Source: Funneliformis mosseae (lineage: Eukaryota; Glomeromycota; Glomeromycetes; Glomerales; Glomeraceae). From it: 11,260 nt of DNA. Made by a program: the position numbers and the translations under genes. The stretch spans positions 1-11,260 of the forward strand of contig CAJVPP010003589.1 of the NCBI GenBank assembly GCA_910592005.1. The letters run 5' to 3'. Below, piece after piece: positions 1 through 7,074 of this stretch. Under the pieces are notes generated by a model that saw nothing but the letters and a program-made list of their open reading frames with translations, did not search any database and had not been told where the DNA came from. How positions within the stretch are numbered: position 1 is the first letter of the stretch; each line of letters starts with the position of its first letter.

Positions 1-109
1 TGTATTAATTTTAGTTAGTTGGTTATGTATTTTTTAAATAAAAAAAAAATTTTTGAATTTACTTACTTGTAGCTGAAGTTAGAGGCGGTCGGATACTTAT
101 GATCGCTAC
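1..109. other. Left flank with a GC-richer islet at 64-109
   Basis: Positions 1-63 are AT-rich with A and T runs. Positions 64-109 are clearly richer in G and C (about 45% by hand count), include CpG dinucleotides, and stop where the left LTR begins. No open frame or known family was recognised. It may be undegraded host DNA or the tip of another repeat. It contrasts with the AT-rich DNA on the other side of the retrotransposon, which is odd if both sides were once a single target site. Confidence 0.5.
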
Positions 110-588
110 TGTATAATCCTATCAAATTAGGACTATTAGATAGAATTTTTGAGTAGTAATTCTTTTAAAGTTTATATGATAATCTAATATAATTTAAACT
201 CAAACTTTATAATTTATATAATAGTGTATACTTAACAATACTAAAAGTAAGACAATCTAATTGATTTAGGATTATAACAATATATTTATTAACAATAAGA
301 AAGAAATAAAGAAAATAAATAAGAAAATAAAAAAATAAAATAAAAAAACTAAAAATATTAAATGTGAAAGTTAGACTAATTATCTCTAAAAGAACTATTA
401 AATTTATATCTAAAAGTAAAACTAAGGTAAAACTAAAATTTGAACTAAAGTTTACATGATTTTATCATTCTTATTATATTAAATTTAATACATAAATGGA
501 TATAACAAATAAGTCAAATATGTTTGGTATATTTAATATTTTGATTTGCAATCTTTTATATTATATTTATCAATCTAATCTGATTACA
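110..588 (-). repeat. Left LTR (3' LTR of the minus-strand element)
   Basis: This 479-bp repeat aligns along its whole length with 8334-8867. Examples are the shared block around 236-262 (ACTAAAAGTAAGACAATCTA at its core) and the shared GATAT-AACAAATAAG region near 499-513. Plus-strand ends are TG at 110-111 and CA at 587-588, the usual LTR termini. Most mismatches with the other LTR are transitions. It has only one unit of the 36-bp repeat that is expanded in the right LTR. It lies next to the purine tract, which makes it the 3' LTR. Confidence 0.88.
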
Positions 589-604
589 TTATTTCTTCTT
601 TAAG
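589..604 (-). promoter_or_regulatory. Polypurine tract next to the 3' LTR
   Basis: Read on the minus strand, this segment is CTTAAAGAAGAAATAA, and the LTR begins TG immediately after it. A purine-rich run directly before the 3' LTR is the normal plus-strand primer site of LTR retrotransposons. It fixes both the element's orientation and this LTR boundary. Some purines or pyrimidines may have been altered by the general decay. Confidence 0.6.
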
Positions 605-672
605 ATTTCTGATTCAGCAGAAAGATTTAAAGCTTTAATTATTAAGGCTTAATATTCAATTATTTTTAAATG

Positions 673-888
673 TTAAATTATTATTAAGGTAAGTAACTAA
701 ATACCAAAGATTTGTTAGACTCTAAGATTTTCAAACAGGTAAAAGACTCATATAGCAGTTTGATAATGATATGTAGTAATAATAGAGACCTATAGAGTAC
801 ATTGAGCAGAAATAAGAGTTTTATTATCAAGAAGTTGTTCTAATAAAAGGAATTGACAAGTAATAGAAATTGATTATTCATACACATC
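673..888 (-). other. Possible extra coding remnant between integrase and 3' LTR
   Basis: One minus-strand frame over 72 codons has few stops for such AT-rich DNA and a mixed, protein-like composition (for example TCQFLLLEQLLDNKTLISAQ). Its internal stops are TAA, TAG and TGA, of the kind RIP makes from CAA, CAG, CGA or TGG. No chromodomain, envelope or other known domain was recognised. It could be the tail of the pol polyprotein, an accessory frame, or chance. The rest of 604-1145 shows nothing identifiable. Confidence 0.22.
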
Positions 889-1145
889 AATCATAAAAGA
901 GCGTAATAGATTATTTGCATTTTTTGAGACAAAGTTATGTTAGTTTTATAGAGCTTTAAGGTCTGAATATTTGTAGTCGAGAGGTCTTTTCTATTCTTAA
1001 ATTATTCTACAAATTGTCTAGTATTACCATTTTAAAAATTTATCAAATAATTTTATTAGGGTTATTGTTAAGTCTATATTTATAAAAAATATGAATTAAC
1101 CAATAATAATCTGTAATATTTACTTAAATCTTTTTAAATATAGCT

Positions 1146-1283
1146 TTAAAAACTAACATGTATTAGGTTCTTTCTAACTTATCTATCTAAAATACGTAAT
1201 TTGTATATATCAGATCATACAATATTATGTATGTAAAATGAACTATTAAATTTATCTTTAAATTTATGTGATTGTGATACATT
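1146..1283 (-). pseudogene. pol: Integrase C-terminal (GPF/Y-type) domain remnant
   Basis: The minus-strand frame reads NVSQSHKFKDKFNSSFYIHN, then YKLRILD and IHVSF. This follows the usual Ty3/gypsy integrase C-terminal layout: a strand ending in a hydrophobic run with NVSQ, a K-rich segment, a GPF/Y-like turn (here decayed to SSFYI), then Y.LR.L and a final H/N-V-S. It binds DNA non-specifically in the intact protein. Just upstream (to the right) a 1-base frame change precedes RNKVFNI, matching the family's GDKVLLFN strand. Internal stops are present. No chromodomain was found after it. Confidence 0.65.
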
Positions 1284-1347
1284 AAATATTAAATACTTTA
1301 TTTCTAATTTGATAATTTATTCTAGGATAATTTTTATTGTAATATTT

Positions 1348-1370
1348 TTATTATTATTATTATTATTATT
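1348..1370. repeat. TTA trinucleotide microsatellite
   Basis: Seven to eight perfect TTA units in tandem. On the minus strand they would read as an Asn run within the integrase C-terminal linker. It probably arose by slippage in AT-rich decayed DNA. No function is evident. Confidence 0.85.
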
Positions 1371-1479
1371 GTAAAATATTCTATTATGCATCAAGTCTTC
1401 TTTGTTCTAATTGGATAAAAATTAACTGATGTTGTTTATATACTGCTTGTGAAAGGTTACTTTTAAAAAAAGGGCATTA

Positions 1480-2331
1480 CTATTATAAGTTAATAGATAA
1501 TATTATTTTTCTTTCATATAATAATTCAAAGGGCTCTAATTTGATTATTTCTTATTAAGTAATTCGATAAATAAATAATGCTGAAGGTAAATATGAATTC
1601 TATTTACCTTTATATTATTTTGCATATTTTGCTAAAATATTACAAAGAGTTTAGTTAAACTATTCAGTTAATCTGTTAGTTTGAGAGTGATATAGAGATG
1701 ATAATCTATATTAGTTTTGATAATATGCATAAGAGCAGCAATTAAGATTATTAAACAAAACCTTGAGATTTTGCAAATTATATAAATAAAAAAAGATAAA
1801 ATTTAGTGAAATTATAATAAAATTATTAAAAAAATCTGCGAAATTCTGGAAAAGATAAAACTATATTACAGCTTATAAAAATGCAAAACTATATTAAAAT
1901 CTTATTAAAAAATTAGTAAAACTATAGTTATTAAATTTAAAATGAGTTTAAACAAGCAATCTTAGTAGCAATTAATTTATTTTGAAAGGATGTATCTCAA
2001 TTAGTTAAGATTTTTTTGGTGTACTGTAACAATAAATTATTTTACTGTAAATAAATTGTGCAGTTATTTGAAAAATACAATTAGAGGTTACAGTAGTTTC
2101 TATCCATTTAGTAAGATATTTGGTAATAACTATAATATATCTATTTCCTTTAGTAGTTCAAGAAAGGAATCCCACATAATCTATTTTAATATAATTAAAT
2201 GGTTATTAGATGTAAAGATTCCATTTGTTTAGGTCTTCCTTACTGTTAGCATATATCATAAGTTTTTATTTAATTATTAATAACTCAATATATATTTAGC
2301 TAGTAATATTTAAAGATTATTTTATTATAAG
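1480..2331 (-). pseudogene. pol: Integrase zinc-finger end and DDE catalytic core, split by an insertion
   Basis: Reading leftward on the minus strand: NNxIKT then YDIC (2260-2249), which is the second half of the HHCC finger with its first Cys changed to Tyr (TGT to TAT). Next is GRPKQMESLH, then the core IDYVGFLS (2184-2161) with the first catalytic Asp intact. The frame continues KGNRYIIVITKYLTKWIE and STPKKILTN*DTSFQNKLI, where the second catalytic Asp is Asn (2002-2000). After a 230-bp insertion, SSLYHSQTNRLTE*FN follows, with the catalytic Glu intact at 1665-1663. EPFELLYERK is the expected downstream helix. These motifs match Ty3/gypsy integrase, which inserts the cDNA into the chromosome. 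Stops and the Asp-to-Asn change make it dead. Confidence 0.9.
1746..1975. mobile_element. Unidentified 230-bp insertion in the integrase core
   Basis: The insertion separates the second catalytic residue of integrase from its Glu. Near-identical 12-bp direct repeats, AGCAGCAATTAA (1734-1745) and AGTAGCAATTAA (1964-1975), bound it. Removing the intervening sequence with one repeat copy leaves 107 nt between the two catalytic codons. One missing base nearby restores the 108 nt expected for the DD35E spacing. The inside is AT-rich with repeated AAAACTATA motifs and no coding signal. AAGATT and AATCTT near the two ends are weak inverted ends. It could be a small non-autonomous element with a TTAA or 12-bp duplication, or a slippage product. 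Confidence 0.6.
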
Positions 2332-2333
2332 TA

Positions 2334-2367
2334 CAGAGGATAAATAAAAGTTTTTGCAATTTTTTTA
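2334..2367 (+). repeat. Left terminal inverted repeat of the Tc1-type element
   Basis: Starts CAGAGGATAAATAAAAGTTT. Compared with the complement of the right end, it matches CAGAGG, AAAAGTTTTTG and several later bases. Most mismatches are A for G or T for C, and a few toward its inner end are not transitions. In the intact element this is where transposase binds and cuts. TA precedes it. Confidence 0.82.
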
Positions 2368-3229
2368 CACAATATAAAACTTAAATTTTTTAGTATTAAT
2401 AATAAAAAGTCAATTAATATTTTATTTAGATCTAGTAAAAGTTTATATTTTATATTAAGTAATTAATATTTAGTCAGGCCTTCCTTTACCACAATTATAG
2501 CTTAAATTTATTGTAACATATTATCAACTAGATTTTTGATAGTATACTTCAGGATTTCTTTTCATACCTTTTTAATATATCAGTTAAGTTTAATGAGATT
2601 AGATAGTGATTTTTTATATATGCAAATATTTTTTTATTTCAGATCAAAAATTCTCAATTGAGACTTTAAGCTGGCTAAGATAATATACAAAGGTTATTTT
2701 TGCTTAAAAAGATATTGTAATCTTTGATTTGTAAGATTGAGTATTATCTTTTTAGAATCAGCCATCATTATTTGAAAATATTTTTTATAGCTTGAACTAT
2801 ATATTTACGAAGAATAATAACATGTGAATTACCAGTTCTATTCCAGATAATGAAAAAATTAGCCTTATACCCTTTCATGAGAAATAGTCTTAGTATATTC
2901 AACTAAGGCTATACTTTATGGTAACTGAAATACAGGATAAAATTCATTCTTCCTCTGATTCTCATCATATCCTACTAGAGCAGTTTTATTAAATTTGAGA
3001 GAATATGGATTCATTACTCTATATGACTTTTGACCAATTTACTTTAGTCTAATTTTGGTGATCTAAACACCATATAAGACATGCTTTTATATTCGTTAGT
3101 AAAATTAAAGGTTTTTTTTGTGTAATATAACTTTTTAATCCAACTGAATGAAGGACTCATCTAATAGCCTGGGTTGAAATATCTTACCTGGACTTTTTTT
3201 AAAGTTGTTATACTCTAGCAGTATATAGA

Positions 3230-3364
3230 TTAAAGATGGCACCTCAATTAGTTGCAACAGGTGACAAATAAGCATCACAATGTTGCAACGAATTGCAACA
3301 TTATTAAAATTTAAGTTGCAACAGGTGACAAATAAGTGTTACAATGTTGCAACGTCATCTTTAA
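3230..3364 (+). mobile_element. TTAA-flanked miniature inverted-repeat element, copy 1
   Basis: Bounded by TTAA on both sides (3230-3233, 3361-3364). The ends AGATGGC and GTCATCT form an inverted repeat with one mismatch. The interior is about 35% G+C by hand count, far above its surroundings, and keeps many CpA/TpG sites. It holds two 40-bp direct repeats. Removing 131 bp (element plus one TTAA) joins DKIKIIIYI to NLYTARV in one transposase frame, which supports TTAA as the duplicated target. TTAA is the piggyBac-type target, so a piggyBac-related miniature element is possible, but no transposase source is in the window. A second copy lies at 10658-10791. Confidence 0.82.
3251..3354. repeat. 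Two 40-bp direct repeats framed by palindromic GTTGCAAC octamers
   Basis: Units at 3251-3290 and 3315-3354 differ at only three positions, all transitions. Each begins and ends with the self-complementary octamer GTTGCAAC (3251, 3282, 3315, 3346); a fifth, near-perfect ATTGCAAC is at 3292. Within a unit, GTGAC and its near-complement GTTAC/ATCAC allow a longer imperfect hairpin. These could be subterminal transposase-binding sites, though that is inference. Confidence 0.85.
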
Positions 3365-3767
3365 TATAAATGATGATTTTGATTTTATCATTCATCACAA
3401 TTCATTTAAGATAATTGTACTGAGAAATTGTAATTAAAGGTGAACGTTTAGAATGAAACATTGATTTAGTTGATCCTATAATATGAAATTATTTGATAAT
3501 ATCATATAAAGTTAACACTTTGCAGTTACAGTATCTGTAATACTTTTAAGAATATTATTACGTTAGTGACAGTAAATTATGGTTTCACATTGTTCTTTAG
3601 TTAATTCTTTATTTCTTCCTATTTTTTTTTTGTTTTTGAAGAAATAAAATTAAAAAAAATAAAAACATGTATTTTTTTATTTAAATATGTAAATAAACAT
3701 CTGAATATCATATAATTATAGTATGCTATTGTGGTTATATAAGGTTATTATTATTAATTTATATTTA

Positions 3768-3801
3768 CAGAAGTTTTACAAAAACTTTTGTCCACCCTCT
3801 G
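3768..3801 (-). repeat. Right terminal inverted repeat of the Tc1-type element
   Basis: On the minus strand it begins CAGAGGGTGGACAAAAGTTT, the classical look of a Tc1-family end, and it is followed outward by TA (3802-3803). It is itself partly palindromic around ACAAAAACTTTTGT. It has kept more G and C than the left end, so it is the better guide to the original terminal sequence. Confidence 0.87.
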
Positions 3802-3803
3802 TA

Positions 3804-4000
3804 ATATCATAACCTAAATATTTTCTTAGTGGTTTATTATTATTTATATTATAAATTAAGATTTTAACTTCAGTAGTTTTAATAACTAGTAAAGTTTATG
3901 AGAATTGTTTTTGATTTTAATGATAAAGTTGTTAGTTTTTAAGAAAATATTTGAATAATTATTTTCAAATTTCAAGTTATTATGCAAAATAGTATTTGAT
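3804..4000 (-). pseudogene. pol: Integrase N-terminal HHCC zinc-finger, first half
   Basis: The minus-strand frame reads VIKTTEVKILIYNI-like residues, then YNNKPLRKYLGYDI ending at the Tc1 insertion. This matches the Ty3/gypsy pattern H-x-x-P-x-x-G-H-x-G, with both His codons changed to Tyr (CAT to TAT) and Gly to Lys/Arg. The second half of the finger (YDIC) is on the other side of the Tc1 element at about 2260. The domain helps integrase bind viral-type DNA ends. Farther right (about 4000-4130) the linker to RNase H has no recognisable motif. Confidence 0.72.
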
Positions 4001-4134
4001 GGATAAGTTAAGGTGATAAAGAAGTTAGTTGTAAGTTTTTAAATCCATTTTTATTATTAGAGTTATTAATTATGTTACTGACACTTTAGCTTTCACTCTA
4101 TATTTATTATTTTTTGATTTATTTAATTAAAAAG

Positions 4135-4575
4135 GGATGGAAGTTAAGATAAAACATTTACGTTAAAGTGTATTTTTCCTTTCCTATATTTAATTTTGTA
4201 AGGGAATTCTATAATTCTAATTATCTATCTCATAAATTTTCTAGGTAGATTAAGTTTATTAAATAGCCACTGTAATACTATGTGATCAGTGACTAACTCA
4301 AATAGTTAGTAAAATAAATATAATCTAAAATGTTTTATTTTTCAAATTGCAGTAAGATATTTTAATTTAGTGGGAGTATAATTTTATTTAGTATTATTTA
4401 AACTTTAATTAGCATAAGCAATTATATGTTCTCTATTTTAGTAATCAATTTAGGCTAGTATTGCTCTAAGTCCTATATAAGATTCATTAGTGAATATTAA
4501 AAACTTTTACTTAAAGTCTGGGTATTTTAAATTAGTGTTAAAATTAAATATTTTTTCAAATATTCAAATGTTTCC
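4135..4575 (-). pseudogene. pol: RNase H domain remnant
   Basis: Reading leftward: FEYLKKYLILTLI, then KYPDF and FTNESYIGLRAILA, in which the first catalytic Asp (family TDAS) is Asn at 4488-4486. EHIIAYA and LNNT follow, then NYTPTKLKYLTAI and HFRLYLF (the outer helix region). ELVTDHIVLQWLFN keeps TDH at 4290-4282, and RKFMR*I (Trp to stop) and YKIKYRKGKIHFNVNVLS form the conserved closing segment. This domain removes RNA from the RNA-DNA hybrid during cDNA synthesis. Frame changes occur at several points, and stops from CAA and TGG are frequent. Placement directly after reverse transcriptase and before integrase confirms the gypsy order. Confidence 0.9.
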
Positions 4576-4579
4576 TGTT

Positions 4580-5040
4580 GAATCAGAATCTTATACAAAA
4601 GTATTTTCTTTTCACAATAATAAATATAAGAAGGCAGTTTTTATAGAAAATTCTTGAATAAATTTTTAATAATAAGAAGCTAACTCAAGGAATTCTCTAA
4701 GCTCTATGATGTTTTTAGAAATTAAAAAATTCTTAATCTTATTAATTTTAAAAGGATTTGACAAAATTCTTTGTTCACTAATAATGTATTTTAAAAATGC
4801 AAGTTCTAATTTATAAAACTCATATTTATCTTTACAAGTTTCAATATGATCTTTCTTAATTTTTTGAAAATATATTTTAAGTGTTGTATATATTCTTCAA
4901 AGATATAAGAAAAGATAATAATATTATTAAGATAAACTACTACAAATTATTCAATTTTTTCTTTAAAATTTCACTTTGAATTTTCAGGTAATTGATATTA
5001 AACTTTTTATTTCAGGCTTTCAAAGTATTGTGATGAATAA
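4580..5040 (-). pseudogene. pol: Reverse transcriptase, 3' half only
   Basis: The catalytic loop reads FVVVYLNNIIIFS; YLDD has become YLNN at 4934-4923 (both Asp to Asn). Then EEYIQHLKYIFKKLRK, a frame shift, DKYEFYKLELAFLKYIISEQ and RILSNPFKINKIKNF follow. The thumb/connection ELREFLELASYY*KFIQ matches the family's ELRGFLGLASYYRKFI, with Gly to Glu twice and Arg to stop. KENTFV*DSD ends the connection. The fingers and first palm motifs are not found: only about 125 bp separate the upstream linker from YLNN, where about 190 residues are normal. An internal deletion of roughly 0.4-0.5 kb is inferred. Confidence 0.9.
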
Positions 5041-5059
5041 CTTTATTTTTTAATTATTA

Positions 5060-5290
5060 CTTATTTTGAATTACTTTTGACTAAAATTGATTCTTCTTCA
5101 TTATCTTCTAGTATCATGTAATGTTACTACATTGTTAAATTTTCGTTTTCATATTCATCATTTATAGAATTTTCAAAAAGAGATATAAGTTGTTAAAATT
5201 TATCAAATTGAGGTTCTTTCAATAAGTCATAGGAATTTGATATTCTTATTGGTTCTATTAAAAAATAATTTTTAATAATCTCAGTAAAGT
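5060..5290 (-). other. pol: Acidic linker between protease and reverse transcriptase
   Basis: Short minus-strand stretches are acid-rich, such as LFENSINDEYENENLTM and LEDNEEESILVKSNSK. Acidic spacers between the protease and reverse transcriptase are common in fungal gypsy polyproteins. No catalytic motif is present. It runs almost straight into late palm sequence, which is the evidence for the deletion noted in the reverse transcriptase. Confidence 0.4.
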
Positions 5291-5292
5291 CA

Positions 5293-5560
5293 TTCATGAT
5301 ATTTTGTCAACCAGTAATTTTTAGCTATAATATAATAATCATTTGACTTAATTATATCTATATTAATAGAGATTTCTACATCATCAATCTAGATAGAGAT
5401 ATTAGTAACCTTTCTTAAGGGCTGTAAATATTTACCTTATATATTAATCATTATAATCATTAAAGAACTTTTGATCTTTATATTTAATTGTTATAAGAAA
5501 CTTTTTCAATATTACACTCATAATAAAGTCTGAATCTAAGATTAAATAGATAGGTTATTA
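5293..5560 (-). pseudogene. pol: Retroviral-type aspartic protease remnant
   Basis: The active-site region reads ILDSDFIMSVILKKFL (5536 leftward). The family triad DSG is here DSD, with the catalytic Asp kept at 5536-5534 and Gly changed to Asp (GGC to GAC) at 5530-5528. Downstream, DDVEISINIDIIKSNDYYII and NYWLTKYHE (5319-5293) correspond to the C-terminal strand and the ILGKDWL-type segment. The intact enzyme is a homodimer that cuts the Gag-Pol polyprotein. Between this and the zinc knuckles (5560-5943) no further motif was recognised. Confidence 0.78.
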
Positions 5561-5943
5561 TCTAAAAAAGGTATAATAATAAACAGCTTTTACAACTTTA
5601 GGTATATCAATTTTATTTAAGGTTTATATAATAACTGATATTCTTATCTTTTTGAGATACTTTTAGTAGTTTAAAAACTGATTGGAAAGATTAGAAGGAG
5701 ATATATTATTAGTCATTAAAATATTAGAAAAAGAAAATGTCATTGAGGTCTGTAAGGAAAAGGTAATGAGAATGAATTAGGAGTATTATACATTAGGCTT
5801 TTTTGTGATAATGCAGCCTATTGATCTGTTTGACTGAATTGTGATTATCTATTATTTAAGTTTGAAACTGGTTTAATTAGACATAAATTTCTCTAGTGTT
5901 TAAGTTAACAATAATATAGACAGGGTCTATTAGGTAGAGTATT

Positions 5944-6110
5944 ATAATTTTTAGCTATATGTTTATTTTGTTTACAAATAAAACATTTATTATTATTCTA
6001 AAAAGTGTTATTCCTATTATTATTTTGCTAAAAATATTTCTATTGTTACTTTGATTGCTTTGTGATCTACAATTTCTGGTAATATATTTGAATTAATTAC
6101 AATTATAACA
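5944..6110 (-). pseudogene. gag: Gag nucleocapsid: two CCHC zinc knuckles
   Basis: The first knuckle (6110-6069) reads CYNCN*FKYITRNC, the CX2CX4HX4C pattern with His changed to Tyr. The second (5985-5944) reads CFICKQNKHIAKNY, the same pattern with the last Cys changed to Tyr. Both are single transitions (CAT to TAT, TGT/TGC to TAT). Between and before them the frame is rich in Asn, Ser and Gln, typical of a flexible nucleocapsid. These knuckles bind element RNA for packaging. Their place between capsid and protease is as expected. Confidence 0.85.
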
Positions 6111-6256
6111 TATTTAGTTGTTGTTACTATTATTATTTTTCTAATTATTATTAGTATATACAGGATAACTATTATTAGTATGAGGGTTAATTATAGTAAT
6201 AATCAACATTTGTTTAAATTCCTTCATTAATTTTTATTATTCTTCTTAATTAACTA

Positions 6257-7074
6257 TTATATGTTAGAAGTTTCTTCTTACTCAGTTTCTTCATCATGTT
6301 AATTTAAATAAGTTTTACTTAGAAAATATTCTGATAGGATACTATCTTTAGAAAGAATAGTCTTAACAGCTCAAATTCAATCAATTATTTCCTCTAAATC
6401 ACAAGATGTGACAACAGCTATTACAGTCAGAAATTCAAATCAAAATTCTTGTAAGAATTGTTCAATTTTCTTATCTTCAGATATATAATAATTAAGATCT
6501 AACTTCAAGTATAAGAATTTAATTTCAGCTATATATATTTCTCAACTGATTGTTCAGAATGCTATTTATATCATTATAATACAAAATGCTATTATATTTA
6601 CCTATGAGTTATATAGTAATATTTAAGAAAGTAGTAAATAAAAGAACGATGTCTTTTCAATTTATTTTCATTTTTATTCTAATAATAAAAATTTTTTTCT
6701 ATTTTAAGTTTATTATATTAGGTAAGAGAAGATTTTTTTAAGAATGATAGTATCAAAGTTAAATGTCTTTTACCTGAAATTCTATTTGTAATACAAGTAT
6801 TATTATATCTCTTAATCCAATCTTGAGGGTCTTGATCTCCTTCTTTAAAAGTGAGTAAGTCTATATATTTAGCCTCTCGTGATCTTTTAAAAAATCCTAC
6901 TAAATGAAGTATTCTTTATAATTCTCTAAGCATTTGAAACATTTCATTTGGAGAATTAGTATTGTCAATTTCTACTTGATTTATTTATTTGAGATATTCA
7001 TTAGGTTCATTATTATAATCAGAAATATTTTTATTATTAAAACTGGAAGGAGAAAAACTATTATAAGAGGTAGA
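6257..7074 (-). pseudogene. gag: Gag capsid-like region in two frames
   Basis: Frame one (7074-6601, 158 codons) holds SPNEMFQMLREL, FFKRSREAKYIDLLTFKEGD, QDPQDWIKRYNN and LILSFLKKSSLT*YNKLKIE. These follow the Ty3-type gag pattern F.G..DPQ.W...YN then L....LT.WY..L, with Trp to stop. The six in-frame stops are TAA or TAG. A shift near 6545-6600 leads to frame two (6541-6257, 95 codons): EIYIAEIKFLYLKLDLNYYI, EDKKIEQFLQEF, DLEEIID and SKDSILSEYF. Its stops are TGA from CGA and TAA from CAA. This would form the capsid shell. An acidic tail (HDEETE) precedes the Asn-rich nucleocapsid. Confidence 0.83.

Larger units (their letters stand above)
2463..3622 (-). pseudogene. Tc1-type transposase remnant
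   Basis: The frame starts at 3622 with ATA in place of ATG, then GRNKELTKEQCETIIY, the first helix-turn-helix; IIKxFHITGSTKSM and SKRSPLIT are the second. After the TTAA element it continues VLHSVGLKSYITQKKPL and WSKVI*SNES, where the first catalytic Asp is Asn (3015-3013). KDNTQSY keeps the second Asp (2748-2746), and IENF*SEIKK keeps the Glu (2655-2653). Asp-Glu spacing is four codons short because part of the PDLNP segment is lost. The end matches the family's KGGPTKY-stop after a one-base shift. Excluding the nested 131 bp the span is 1029 nt (343 codons), the usual length. The protein would cut and paste the element, but it is dead. Confidence 0.9.
2334..3801 (-). mobile_element. Tc1/mariner-type DNA transposon inserted in the integrase gene
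   Basis: Terminal inverted repeats at 2334-2367 and 3768-3801 both begin CAGAGG/CAGAGGG and contain the ACAAAAGTTTTTGT-type block typical of Tc1 ends. Each is flanked by the dinucleotide TA (2332-2333, 3802-3803), the Tc1/mariner target duplication. Between them lies a decayed transposase on the minus strand. Total length is 1468 bp, including a nested 131-bp insertion. Deleting the element with one TA joins GYDI with TYNKIIFKYY in frame, giving a continuous integrase zinc-binding domain, so insertion occurred inside that gene. Like its host it is full of transition-type stops. Confidence 0.92.

Noticed and set aside
3618..3672. Poly-T and poly-A runs as a retroposon tail.
   Set aside because: They lie in the Tc1 5' untranslated part beside the transposase start. 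There are no flanking duplications and no body of a retroposed gene.
1146..3930. A Ty1/copia assignment based on a GY-rich segment near 2950.
   Set aside because: The segment is part of the Tc1 transposase (after WSKVI*SNES). The domain order with integrase after RNase H is gypsy-type.
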